Shown: one piece after another, positions 1 through 7,144 of the stretch
How the letters are laid out: every line of letters starts with the position of its first letter
Numbering within the stretch: position 1 is the stretch's first letter
Origin: Pirellulales bacterium
GTDB lineage: Bacteria > Planctomycetota > Planctomycetia > Pirellulales > JALHLM01
Length of the DNA: 13,011 nucleotides
Direction: 5' to 3'
Assembly: GCA_022844585.1 (NCBI GenBank)
Contig: JALHLM010000123.1
Span: 1 to 13,011 of the forward strand
Position numbers and translations under genes: made by a program
The notes under the pieces: model-generated
What the model saw: the letters and a program-made list of their open reading frames with translations, nothing else
The model's database searches: none
Told to the model about the DNA's origin: nothing

Positions 1-159
1 CAACCTAACCGGAACACTCACCGCAATCGGCAGAGTCGCGAATGCGACCTAGCCATCCCCGCGGTGAGTCCCTGGCGACGCCTAGATGGAAGCGGTCGGT
101 ACCGCCTGTTTTGCGGCCGATCGAGCGTCGCCACCCATGTCCCCCTTGGAGGAATCTGC

Positions 160-582
160 ATGTTGGCATCGCTGTTTGTCGTCGCTGCGCTCTCGGCCGC
201 CCCTGAGGCCAAGCCGAATCCTGAGGCCAAACCCAAGACCGAAGCCACGGATTTGCACGCCATCGAGAAACGCATTCTGCAAGAGACCAACCGCGTGCGC
301 CGCCGCCACGGCCTGCGTCCCTTGCGACTCGATCACGGCCTGTTGAGCAGTGCTCGACGACACACCAGTTGGATGACGCGACGTCGCTCCTTGCAGCACA
401 CGTCGGCCCCGGTCGCGGAAAATATCGCCATGGGCCAGCATACTGCGCCGCAAGTGTTGGACGACTGGATGAACTCGCCCGGTCATCGTGCGAACATCCT
501 CAACGCCGGCTACACGAAGATTGGCGTCTCGGCCTATCAAACGAAAAGCGGCACGGTGTTCTGGTGCCAGCAGTTCGACTAG
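160..582 (+). CDS. CAP/SCP-superfamily (PR-1-like) exported protein
   Basis: A 140-residue protein with one CAP (cysteine-rich secretory, PR-1-like) domain. The start at 160 is chosen because GGAGGAA lies at 148-154, five bases upstream; the frame is open back to a GTG at 64, but that extension has no ribosome site. Residues 1-14 are a short hydrophobic export segment without the usual basic residues, followed by a Pro/Lys/Glu linker with a duplicated EAKP unit (15-30). The domain spans about 33-140. His68, Glu87 in ENIA and His109 in NSPGHRANIL fit the CAP cavity residues, and WCQQF closes the fold. Bacterial CAP proteins are usually secreted or envelope-associated, and their biochemical roles are mostly unknown. 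It is a minimal-size member with no visible operon partner. The family call is strong; no specific function can be given. Confidence 0.88.
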   Translation: MLASLFVVAALSAAPEAKPNPEAKPKTEATDLHAIEKRILQETNRVRRRHGLRPLRLDHGLLSSARRHTSWMTRRRSLQHTSAPVAENIAMGQHTAPQVLDDWMNSPGHRANILNAGYTKIGVSAYQTKSGTVFWCQQFD

Positions 583-592
583 AGCTGAGTTT

Positions 593-620
593 GAAGTTTT
601 CAGTGTTCAGTTTTCAGTGA
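593..620. repeat. TTCAGT-type intergenic repeat, copy 1
   Basis: A run built from TTTTCAG and TTCAG units separated by TG, starting GAAGTTTTCAG, lies eleven bases after the CAP gene stop. A second copy with the same start but a different unit order is at 3072-3099. It is non-coding here. I infer a dispersed genomic repeat rather than a regulatory site. Confidence 0.7.
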
Positions 621-698
621 GGAACGCGGCGCTCGTGAACTAGTTGCCTGGTGGGCGTGCATCGTCCATCATGCAGCGTTCTGATTTCCGCGTTCCTC
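619..698 (+). promoter_or_regulatory. Leader inverted repeat upstream of the glycerol-3-phosphate dehydrogenase gene
   Basis: GAGGAACGCGG (619-629) and CCGCGTTCCTC (688-698) are perfect 11-base complements, 58 bases apart, ending 15 bases before the ATG at 714. A smaller TGCAT/ATGCA pair lies inside the loop. A weak sigma70-like pair, TTGCCT (644-649) and CATCAT (667-672) with 17-base spacing, also lies in the loop. If it is the real promoter, the left arm would not be transcribed and the repeat would act as DNA rather than RNA. The repeat is certain; its function is a guess. Confidence 0.4.
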
Positions 699-713
699 GC
701 TTTGCGTTTATCC

Positions 714-2384
714 ATGCCTCCCGTCGTGATACTTGGCGCCGGCATCAATGGCGCGGCGCTCGCGCGGGAACTGTCGCTGAACGGCGTGGACGTGGTCGTC
801 GTCGACGCGGCCGACCTGGCCTCGGGGGCGACGGCCTATTCCTCGCGCCTGATTCACGGCGGCCTGCGCTATCTCGAATACGGCGAATTCGACCTCGTCC
901 GCGAATCGCTGGAAGAGCGCACCAGGCTCTTGAAACTCGCCCCGCAATTCGTCAAGCCGCTGCGACTGTTCATCCCCGTCGCGCATCGCTTGGGCGGATT
1001 AGGGCCAACGGTTCGCCGCTTCCTCGGCTGGGAAACCAAGGCCGATCGTCGCCGCAATGTCCCGCGCGGGCTCTGGCTCGTGCGCATGGGGCTCCGGCTC
1101 TATGACACGTATGCGCGCGATCCATCGCTGCCGCGCTACGAAGTCCATCCGGCGACAACTTCCGCCGTGCCTGGGGCGAATCGCCAGGACTACCGGTGGT
1201 TCTGCGCCTATTGGGACGCCCAGATTCGCTACCCGGAGCGATTCGTTGTTTCGCTGTTCAAGGACGCCCGCTGCGCCGCGGCGGAACGCGGTTCGTCGTT
1301 CGAGTTGTTGACGTATCATCACGTGCGACGCGAGGGCGACATGCTGATCGTCTGCCCGCAAAATGAATCAACTGCGTCCGAGCGAACGATTCGACCAATC
1401 GCCGTGATCAACGCCACCGGCGCCTGGGTCGACCTGACGTTAGCGCAAATTGAAACCCCCGCGCGCAAATTGATGGGCGGCACCAAGGGGAGCCACCTCG
1501 TCACGCACAACGCGCGGTTGCGCGAGGCCCTGCGTGGCGACGCCCTTTACGCCGAAGCCGCCGACGGCCGGCCGGTCTTTGTGCTGCCGCTCGGCGAATC
1601 AACGCTGATCGGCACCACGGACGATCGCTACGAAGGCGATCCCCGAAACGCGACCGCTTCGCCGCAGGAAGTGCGCTACCTGCTCGAAACGGTCAATCGC
1701 CTCGTGCCGGAAGCAAAGCTCACCGAGTCCGACATCGCCTTCCACTACAGCGGCGTGCGCCCGCTGCCGGCGGTCGACGCCTCGAAAACCTCGGCGATCA
1801 CGCGCCGGCACTGGCTCGAAGAACACGCCGGCGGGCCGTGGCCGCTGTACTCGGTGATCGGCGGCAAACTCACCACGTGTCGCTCGCTTGCCGAAGGCGC
1901 GGCGCGCACGATTCTGTCAAAGTTGGGCGTCGAATCGAAAGAGAACTCATCGAACCGTCCGCTTCCCGGCGCAGAGAATTATCCAGCGGACGCGCAAGCT
2001 CAAGCGACTCAATTCGCGCGCTGGTCCAGCGAATCAAAGCTCGCTTCCGACCAAATCGCCGCCATGTGGCCGCTCGTCGGCACGCAGATCGACCAATTCC
2101 TCCGCGAGCGCCCAGGAAGTAGCAACGCATCACTCCTTGGCACGTCACTCCCCGTGGAATTCATCCACTGGATCATCGACCAAGAATGGGTCGCAACCCT
2201 CAGCGACCTGGTGGAACGAAGATTGATGCTGCTGCACGAACCGCAACTCCAACTGGCCACGCTCCGTGCGCTTGCCAAAATCCTGGCCGACTATCAAGGC
2301 CACGAACCATCTACGATCGAAACCAACCTCAACGCCACTACCACGCAACTAAAGAACCGCTACGGCTTGAAACCGATCCCTTAG
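714..2384 (+). CDS. glpD: FAD-dependent glycerol-3-phosphate dehydrogenase (GlpD/GlpA type)
   Basis: A 556-residue membrane-associated flavoenzyme of the family that oxidises sn-glycerol 3-phosphate to dihydroxyacetone phosphate and passes electrons to the quinone pool. The dinucleotide-binding motif GAGINGAALA is at residues 8-17. The family signature around SSRLIHGGLRYLE is at 43-55, the substrate-domain segments GTKGSH and GTTDDRYEGDP at 256-311, SGVRPL at 346-351 and GGKLTTCRSLAE at 383-394. The C-terminal DAO_C-like domain runs from about 420, with EWVATLSDLVERR at 491-503. The start at 714 places the FAD motif directly at the N-terminus, as in homologues; the 21 in-frame codons upstream (from GTG 651) look like leader. 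No clear Shine-Dalgarno site is present. It is monocistronic with no glpF or glpK nearby, so catabolic and phospholipid-recycling roles cannot be separated. Confidence 0.93.
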   Translation: MPPVVILGAGINGAALARELSLNGVDVVVVDAADLASGATAYSSRLIHGGLRYLEYGEFDLVRESLEERTRLLKLAPQFVKPLRLFIPVAHRLGGLGPTVRRFLGWETKADRRRNVPRGLWLVRMGLRLYDTYARDPSLPRYEVHPATTSAVPGANRQDYRWFCAYWDAQIRYPERFVVSLFKDARCAAAERGSSFELLTYHHVRREGDMLIVCPQNESTASERTIRPIAVINATGAWVDLTLAQIETPARKLMGGTKGSHLVTHNARLREALRGDALYAEAADGRPVFVLPLGESTLIGTTDDRYEGDPRNATASPQEVRYLLETVNRLVPEAKLTESDIAFHYSGVRPLPAVDASKTSAITRRHWLEEHAGGPWPLYSVIGGKLTTCRSLAEGAARTILSKLGVESKENSSNRPLPGAENYPADAQAQATQFARWSSESKLASDQIAAMWPLVGTQIDQFLRERPGSSNASLLGTSLPVEFIHWIIDQEWVATLSDLVERRLMLLHEPQLQLATLRALAKILADYQGHEPSTIETNLNATTTQLKNRYGLKPIP

Positions 2385-2394
2385 CTCAATCATA

Positions 2395-2496
2395 GTTGTT
2401 GCACGGTCTCCCGACCGTGCCACGGCGGACCTATAAGTGCCTGAATGGGAGACCTTCGGTCGAGCGGGTGGCACGGTCGGGAGACCGTGCCACAAC
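2395..2496. repeat. Nested palindromic intergenic element
   Basis: Two 29-base arms, 2395-2423 and 2468-2496, are inverted complements with one mismatch. Each arm is itself a hairpin: GCACGGT-CTCCCG-ACCGTGC on the left and GGCACGGT-CGGGAG-ACCGTGCC on the right. The 44-base spacer holds a decayed third relative (GGGAGACCTTCGGTCGAGCG, 2448-2467). It sits between the convergent glycerol-3-phosphate dehydrogenase and flavin-reductase genes, so it could also end transcription from both sides. It resembles dispersed REP-like or MITE-like elements, which is an inference from structure. Confidence 0.75.
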
Positions 2497-2533
2497 TTAG
2501 CGCTGCCGCGACTATTTCTTCTCCTAATTTCCC

Positions 2534-2597
2534 CCCTCCGCGTCTCAGCGCCTCCGCGGTTCAAACAGCAAACGCCCCTCCGTGCCTCCGTGGTGCC
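2534..2597 (-). repeat. Degenerate GGAGGC/GGAG-type intergenic repeat
   Basis: Read on the minus strand, this stretch contains CCACGGAGGCACGGAGG and then, after a 15-20 base spacer, CCGCGGAGGCGCTGAGACGC followed by GGAGG. The 7- to 8-base periodic unit (CGGAGGC / GCTGAGA) resembles low-complexity intergenic repeats found dispersed in several bacterial phyla. It starts directly after the stop codon of the minus-strand flavin-reductase gene. Confidence 0.5.
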
Positions 2598-3062
2598 TCA
2601 ATACTTCAGCCCATTCGCCCGCACATGCACCAGCGGTTCTCCGTCGCGGTGCCGTCGACCGCCGACGATTTCACCCAGCACAATGCGATGATCGCCGCTC
2701 GCAAGATTGCCCTTCACCACGCATTCCAAATGCCCCAGCACGTCCGCTAGTACGGGCAGGTCTCGCGTCGACCGTTCAATCTCCAGCCCGGTGAACGCCG
2801 GCTCGCCCGGCGCGAAGCCGCGGCCAAAGTGACTCAGTAACCGGCGCTGATCGCCCGCCAGCACATTCACCACAAACGGCGCGTCTAGCGTCAACCATTC
2901 GGCAACGTACCGGGCATGATTGACCGCAACGGTCAGCATCGGCGGCTCGAACCCGGCCTGCATGACCCAACTGGCCAGCATGCCGGTCTCGTGGCCCCCT
3001 TGCCGGGCCGTGACAATGAACAGGCCGCTCGGGATCTGGCCGAGGATGGGGGCGATATCCAT
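2598..3062 (-). CDS. Flavin reductase-like domain protein (FMN-binding split barrel)
   Basis: A 154-residue single-domain protein of the flavin reductase-like family, which binds FMN and often reduces it with NAD(P)H. Recognisable segments are PSGLFIVTARQG (11-22), GMLASWVMQAGFEPPMLTVAV (27-47), FVVNVL (63-68), HFGRGF (78-83) and GDHRIVLGEIVGG (123-135). The GMLASW and PPMLTVAV pattern also recalls the C-terminal flavin-reductase domain of cyanobacterial flavodiiron proteins, but no diiron or flavodoxin module is present here. It follows the LOG-family gene by 17 bases on the same strand, so co-transcription is likely. No good Shine-Dalgarno site precedes the ATG; translational coupling is possible. 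The fold assignment is firm. The electron partner and substrate are unknown. Confidence 0.82.
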   Translation of the reverse strand: MDIAPILGQIPSGLFIVTARQGGHETGMLASWVMQAGFEPPMLTVAVNHARYVAEWLTLDAPFVVNVLAGDQRRLLSHFGRGFAPGEPAFTGLEIERSTRDLPVLADVLGHLECVVKGNLASGDHRIVLGEIVGGRRHRDGEPLVHVRANGLKY

Positions 3063-3071
3063 GGGAGAGTC

Positions 3072-3099
3072 TGAAGTTTTCAGTTTTCAGTGTTCAGTT
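3072..3099. repeat. TTCAGT-type repeat, copy 2, overlapping the end of the LOG-family gene
   Basis: It starts TGAAGTTTTCAG like the copy at 593-620, but the units run TTTTCAG, TTTTCAG, TG, TTCAG. Its minus strand encodes the last residues (QLNTEN) and the TGA stop (3082-3080) of the LOG-family gene, and it runs on into the 17-base gap before the flavin-reductase gene. Confidence 0.7.
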
Positions 3100-4159
3100 G
3101 GGGAGGAACTGCTGCGGGTTCCAGGCGGACGTGTTCGTTCAGGTAGTTCATCAGTTCGCGCAGGCGGCCGAGGTTGCGGCGGTTGAACTGGAAGACCAGT
3201 CGCGGTAAGTGTAGCACGAACTCGTCGTCACGTTCGTCGGGCAGGAAATCCCGCACGGTGAATTGCCCAGAAGCGAGGATATCCGTGAAGTGCGTTTGGA
3301 TGTGCTCCAGTTGCTCGGCATTGGGCGCCGCTTGGAGCCGCACCGACAACTTGTTGCGCACATATCGCATGCTGTGATAGATGCGGTAGAACTTGAGAAT
3401 CTCCTGCACTGCTTCGTCAACGCTGTCGGTGATGCGGAACAGCGCAAAATCTTCCGGCGAGATCAGTTTGTGGCCGAGCAGTTGCCGCTCGATAAATTCC
3501 TTCCATTCGAGCCAGAACGAACCGCCGGGAGCGTCGAGGAACACCATCGGCACCAGGTCGCGCTTGCCAGTTTGCACCAACGTCAGCACCTCGAACGCCT
3601 CGTCCATGGTGCCGAATCCGCCAGGCAGATTGCAGACCGCGTCGCACTCCTTCACGAACATCAGCTTGCGTGTGAAGAAGTATTTCATATGCACCAGCTT
3701 GGCGTCGCCGGCGATGATCGAGTTCGAAGACTGCTCGAAGGGGAGCATAATGTTCAGCCCCATCGAGTTATCGCGCCCCGCGCCCAGATGCCCGGCCTCC
3801 ATGATGCCGCTGGCGGCGCCGGTGACGATCAACCAATCGTGCGCGGCCATAATCCGGCCGAACGCCACGGCCTGTTGGTAGGCCAACTCGTCTGGCTTCG
3901 TCCGCGCGGAGCCGAAAATCGACACCTTGCGCCGTGTACGATACGGCTGGAAAACCTTGAACGCGTACCTCAGTTCGCGCAAGGCACGGCTGAGTAGTTT
4001 CAAATCGCCGCGGCTCGGTTGGTCGGTGGCAAGCTTTTCCGCCGACTCCTTGATCATGTCGATCAAGTCTTGAATGCGGCTGGGACTGACGGGCAGGACG
4101 GGGGGCGTTCCATCGCCGTTCAACGGGGCGGGAAGCGATTCAGCGTCGGACGAATTCAC
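3080..4159 (-). CDS. LOG-family (lysine decarboxylase-like) nucleotide phosphoribohydrolase homologue with N- and C-terminal extensions
   Basis: A 359-residue Rossmann-fold protein. The core LOG domain spans about residues 76-260: KVSIFGSART (78-87), the glycine-rich VTGAASGIMEAGHLGAG (112-128), RKLMFVKECDAV (164-175) and the signature PGGFGTMDE (179-187). LOG enzymes cleave the N-glycosidic bond of nucleoside monophosphates, such as cytokinin ribotides or AMP, to base and ribose 5-phosphate. Typical LOG proteins have about 180-250 residues. This one adds a polar 75-residue N-terminus and a C-terminal region of about 95 residues, suggesting a larger LOG subtype. The start is GTG at 4159 with GAGG eight bases upstream. 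The last six residues and the stop come from a dispersed repeat. The flavin-reductase-like gene follows 17 bases downstream. The family is sure; the substrate is not known. Confidence 0.87.
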   Translation of the reverse strand: MNSSDAESLPAPLNGDGTPPVLPVSPSRIQDLIDMIKESAEKLATDQPSRGDLKLLSRALRELRYAFKVFQPYRTRRKVSIFGSARTKPDELAYQQAVAFGRIMAAHDWLIVTGAASGIMEAGHLGAGRDNSMGLNIMLPFEQSSNSIIAGDAKLVHMKYFFTRKLMFVKECDAVCNLPGGFGTMDEAFEVLTLVQTGKRDLVPMVFLDAPGGSFWLEWKEFIERQLLGHKLISPEDFALFRITDSVDEAVQEILKFYRIYHSMRYVRNKLSVRLQAAPNAEQLEHIQTHFTDILASGQFTVRDFLPDERDDEFVLHLPRLVFQFNRRNLGRLRELMNYLNEHVRLEPAAVPPQLNTEN

Positions 4160-4192
4160 GGATCAAACCTCATTTCTGTGGGAGCGCACATC

Positions 4193-4198
4193 ATTATA
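4193..4198 (-). promoter_or_regulatory. Probable -10 element for the LOG-family operon
   Basis: The minus strand reads TATAAT exactly, 34 bases upstream of the GTG start at 4159, giving an expected leader of about 27 bases. No good -35 hexamer lies 16-18 bases further upstream (CCCTCG at 17), so this is a -10-only call. Confidence 0.45.
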
Positions 4199-4260
4199 CT
4201 CGGCTCACCCCAGCCCGAGGGGGAAGAGAAATCCGTTCGGCCCGGATGCGAACCGCGCCC

Positions 4261-4290
4261 TTGGCGGCGTTGTCTAGCCCCCCATATACT
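4261..4290 (+). promoter_or_regulatory. Candidate sigma70-type promoter for argC
   Basis: TTGGCG (4261-4266) and TATACT (4285-4290) are separated by 18 bases, placing a start near 4297 and a leader of about 40 bases before the argC ATG. It lies in the gap shared with the divergent LOG-family gene. No ARG-box operator was recognised. Confidence 0.45.
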
Positions 4291-4337
4291 CAATCGCTTC
4301 GCTCGTTTCGGCGCAAACTGTTTGTGGAACTAAGGCT

Positions 4338-5345
4338 ATGACGCGCGTCGCCATTCTGGGGGCTACCGGCTATTCGGCCCTCGAACTGATCAAGATTCTG
4401 CTCCGCCACCCCGAGGTGGAAATCACCGTCGCCACCAGCCGGCAGGAGGGGAGCCCGCACATCGCCAGCGTGCATCCTTCGCTGGCCGGCCGGCTGGACC
4501 TGCGACTGGAAGACGTCGGGCCGATCGCGGCCGCCTCCCGGGCCGACTGCGTGTTCTGCTGCCTGCCGCACGGCGTGACGACGACGCACGTCCCCCAACT
4601 GCTGCAGACGAAGGCCAAGATCATCGACCTGAGCGCCGACTACCGCCTTAAGGACGCCTCGGTCTACGCCCACTGGTACGGCGAGAAGCACGGCGATCCG
4701 GACAACCTGCCGCAGGCCGTCTATGGCTTGCCGGAATTGTTCCGCGAGCAAATCGTCGGCGCGAAGTTGATCGCCAACCCTGGCTGCTATCCGACCTCAG
4801 CGATCCTGGCCCTCGCCCCATTACTGAAAGCTGGCCTGATCGAGCCGACGGAAATCATCATCGACAGCAAGAGCGGCGTCTCCGGCGCGGGCCGCACGCC
4901 GAAGCTGACGACCTTGTTCCCGGAGTGCAACGAAAGCCTTTCGGCATACAACGTCGGGCGGCATCGCCATACGCCCGAGATTGAACAAGTCCTCTCCACC
5001 GCGAGCGGCGCGAACATCGAAGTTATCTTCACGCCGCATCTGGTGCCGATGGACCGCGGGATTTTGTCCACCAGCTATTCACGCCCGCGCGGCGACGTCA
5101 CCGAAGCCCAGCTTTTCGCGGCGCTCCGGGAGTTTTACGCGAACGAACCATTCGTCCGCGTGGTCGATCATCTGCCCGCGACAAAAGATTCGTCCGGTAC
5201 CAACTACTGCGACGTCACGGTCCGCGTGGTGCGCGGCCGCGTGATCACGATCAGTTGCCTCGACAACCTGATCAAAGGCGCCTCGGGCGCGGCGGTGCAG
5301 AACTTCAATTTACTCTTTGGCTATCCGGAGACGACGGCGCTGTGA
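4338..5345 (+). CDS. argC: N-acetyl-gamma-glutamyl-phosphate reductase
   Basis: A 335-residue cytosolic enzyme that reduces N-acetylglutamyl 5-phosphate to N-acetylglutamate 5-semialdehyde with NADPH, a middle step of arginine biosynthesis. The N-terminus has the nucleotide-binding motif ILGATGYSALEL (6-17). CLPHGV (75-80) and DLSADYRL (97-104) are typical. The catalytic cysteine is Cys150 in ANPGCYPTS, and the conserved histidines lie in GRHRHTPEIEQ (His209, His211). The length is normal for the short ArgC class. The ATG at 4338 has only a poor, very close AAGG upstream. The stop overlaps the GTG of argJ by four bases (GTGA), so the two are translationally coupled. argB and argD are not in the window. 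Confidence 0.96.
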   Translation: MTRVAILGATGYSALELIKILLRHPEVEITVATSRQEGSPHIASVHPSLAGRLDLRLEDVGPIAAASRADCVFCCLPHGVTTTHVPQLLQTKAKIIDLSADYRLKDASVYAHWYGEKHGDPDNLPQAVYGLPELFREQIVGAKLIANPGCYPTSAILALAPLLKAGLIEPTEIIIDSKSGVSGAGRTPKLTTLFPECNESLSAYNVGRHRHTPEIEQVLSTASGANIEVIFTPHLVPMDRGILSTSYSRPRGDVTEAQLFAALREFYANEPFVRVVDHLPATKDSSGTNYCDVTVRVVRGRVITISCLDNLIKGASGAAVQNFNLLFGYPETTAL

Positions 5346-6541
5346 ACGCATCGATTGCCTTGCCGGCAGGTTTTCGCGCGGCCGGTGTCCATTGTGGCAT
5401 CAAGCGCGACACGGACAAACTCGACCTTTCGCTGCTGGTCTCCGACCGCGGCGCTGTGGCGGCCGGCGTCTACACGACGAACCTGGTCTTCGCCGCGCCG
5501 GTCGGTCTGGATCGCGCCCGCACGCCGGGCAGCGATATTCGCGTCGTCGTGATCAACTCCGGCAACGCTAACGCCTGTACTGGACCGAAAGGTGATGCCG
5601 ACGCCAAGGAAATGGCCCGCCTGGCGGCAGAGGCCATCGGCGCGAAGGCGGAACAGGCCCTGGTCCTCTCGACCGGCGTGATTGGCTTTTATATCCCGAT
5701 GGAAAACGTCGCCGCTGGCGTTCAGGCGGCGGCGAAGAAATTGGGAGACAGCGAGGATCACATCGTCGGGGCCGCGCGCGGCATGCTGACGACCGACACC
5801 GTCCACAAAGTCGCGGCGCGCTCGATTCAAATTGGCGGTCGAACGATCCGCTTGCTCGGCTTCGCCAAAGGCGCCGCGATGATCGGCCCGCGGATGGCCA
5901 CGATGCTCGGCGCGGTATTGACTGACGCTCCGCTCACGCCGGACGTCGCGCAAGCTGCGCTGCGCAATGCGACCGAAGACACGTTCAACTGCATCACCAT
6001 CGATGGCCATATGAGCACGAACGATACGGTGCTCTTGCTGGCGAACGGAGCGGCTGGCGGAAGCCCGCTCGCCAACGCGGAGTTGGAGCAGTTCCAACAT
6101 GCCTTGCACGAAATCTGCGCCGAGTTGGCCAAGGCCATTCCGGCGGACGGAGAAGGCGCCACGCACCTGGTGACGCTCGACGTGACCGGCTGCAAAACGC
6201 GTGAAGACGCGCGCGTTATCGCCAAGGCGGTCTGCGAAAGCGCGCTGGTGAAAACCGCCATCGCCGGCGCCGACCCCAACTGGGGCCGCATCGTCTCCGC
6301 GGCCGGCTACGCCGGCATTCCGTTTCAGCCCGAGGGCGTGAGTCTGTGGGTGAACGACATTCAGCTTTACAAAAACGGCGCGCCTGTCCCCTTCGACAAA
6401 CCGGTGGCCAGCAGATCAATCCGCGAAAACCGCGACACGAGAATCCTGCTCACCTTCTCGGAAGGGGACGCCCGCATCCGCTTTTGGACGACGGACCTGA
6501 CGGCGGAATACGTGCGGCTGAATGCGGATTACACGACGTAA
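5342..6541 (+). CDS. argJ: Glutamate N-acetyltransferase / ornithine acetyltransferase (ArgJ)
   Basis: A 399-residue enzyme that moves the acetyl group from N-acetylornithine to glutamate, closing the cyclic arginine pathway; some family members also use acetyl-CoA. The GTG at 5342 overlaps the argC stop and gives the usual N-terminus (PAGFRAAGVHCGIK). A longer frame from 5255 lies inside argC and is rejected. The self-cleavage site is PRMA|TMLG with nucleophile Thr187; KGAAMIGP precedes it. NSGNANACTG (72-81), STGVIG (110-115), ITIDGHMSTNDT (218-229) and GADPNWGRI (309-317) are family hallmarks, and DLTAEYVRLNADYTT is the classic C-terminus. The precursor should split into alpha (1-186) and beta (187-399) chains. 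Sequence alone does not show whether it is mono- or bifunctional. Confidence 0.96.
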   Translation: MNASIALPAGFRAAGVHCGIKRDTDKLDLSLLVSDRGAVAAGVYTTNLVFAAPVGLDRARTPGSDIRVVVINSGNANACTGPKGDADAKEMARLAAEAIGAKAEQALVLSTGVIGFYIPMENVAAGVQAAAKKLGDSEDHIVGAARGMLTTDTVHKVAARSIQIGGRTIRLLGFAKGAAMIGPRMATMLGAVLTDAPLTPDVAQAALRNATEDTFNCITIDGHMSTNDTVLLLANGAAGGSPLANAELEQFQHALHEICAELAKAIPADGEGATHLVTLDVTGCKTREDARVIAKAVCESALVKTAIAGADPNWGRIVSAAGYAGIPFQPEGVSLWVNDIQLYKNGAPVPFDKPVASRSIRENRDTRILLTFSEGDARIRFWTTDLTAEYVRLNADYTT

Positions 6542-6634
6542 GTCGCGCCAGCAATTGCCGCCTAACCGACCCGGTAGTTACACTGCATTGAGTGAAGCTG
6601 CTTCGCGACCCATTGAACTGTTGATTCGCCCTGA

Positions 6635-7144
6635 ATGCTCCGTAAACTATCTGCCGCCTTCGCGGCCGTCATTCTGATTTCCGCCGTGCTGGTGTTCTTT
6701 GGCGGCGACACGCCAGGGCTGATCGCCCCCGGCGACGTCGCGCCGCAGATCAGGGCCGGACAATGGGTGGGCGGCGACGAACCTCAATTCGCGGGCAAGA
6801 TCGTCGTGGTCGACGTCTTCGCCACCTGGTGCGTCCCGTGCATTAAGACAACGCCGCCATTGATCGACGTCTACGAGGAATTCAAGGACCGCGGCGTGGT
6901 CTTCGTCGGCCTGACGACCGAGGACGGCAACTCCCGCCGCGAAGTGGAAGCCTTCCGCGAACAGATGAATATCCCCTGGACGTTGGGGATCGACGCCACG
7001 GAAACCATCGCCGAAATCGGCGTTCCGATCTTGCCGCTGCTGGTGGTGATTGGCCCGGACGGCAAGGTCCTGTCGGTCGGCGGCGATGACCGTACGCTGC
7101 GCGAAACCTTGAGTCGCGCGATCGCCTACCGGAAGGCCTCCTAG
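6635..7144 (+). CDS. Membrane-anchored TlpA/ResA-like thioredoxin-fold protein
   Basis: A 169-residue protein with an N-terminal hydrophobic segment (about 5-23) that acts as a signal anchor or uncleaved signal, placing a thioredoxin-fold domain outside the cytoplasmic membrane. The active site is WCVPC at 65-69, and the likely cis-proline is Pro134 before LLVVIGPDGK. DVFATWCVPC, the VGLTTED segment and PWTLGID fit the TlpA/ResA/AhpC-TSA-like group, which reduces or exchanges disulfides in the periplasm, for example during cytochrome c maturation. It starts 93 bases after argJ without a clear Shine-Dalgarno site, so co-transcription is possible but functionally unmotivated. No Ccs/Dsb partner is adjacent. 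The fold and redox motif are firm; the partner is unknown. Confidence 0.87.
   Translation: MLRKLSAAFAAVILISAVLVFFGGDTPGLIAPGDVAPQIRAGQWVGGDEPQFAGKIVVVDVFATWCVPCIKTTPPLIDVYEEFKDRGVVFVGLTTEDGNSRREVEAFREQMNIPWTLGIDATETIAEIGVPILPLLVVIGPDGKVLSVGGDDRTLRETLSRAIAYRKAS

Noticed and set aside
35..48. GTCGC-GAAT-GCGAC hairpin at the window start
   Set aside because: A five-base stem is too short to mean anything on its own; the first 159 bases show no other feature apart from the ribosome site at 148-154.
3263..3997. 244-residue open frame on the plus strand
   Set aside because: Shadow of the LOG-family gene; His/Arg/Glu-rich without motifs.
4205..4230. CTCACCCC-AGCCCGAGGGGG stretch in the divergent region
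   Set aside because: It resembles a remnant of a common CTCACCCC/GAGGGG intergenic hairpin repeat, but only one arm is intact, so no element can be delimited.
5321..6166. 281-residue open frame on the minus strand
   Set aside because: Antisense shadow of argJ; no family motif and Arg-rich composition.
6555..6583. Possible promoter TTGCCG-N17-TTACAC before the thioredoxin-like gene
   Set aside because: The -10 match is too poor to support a call.
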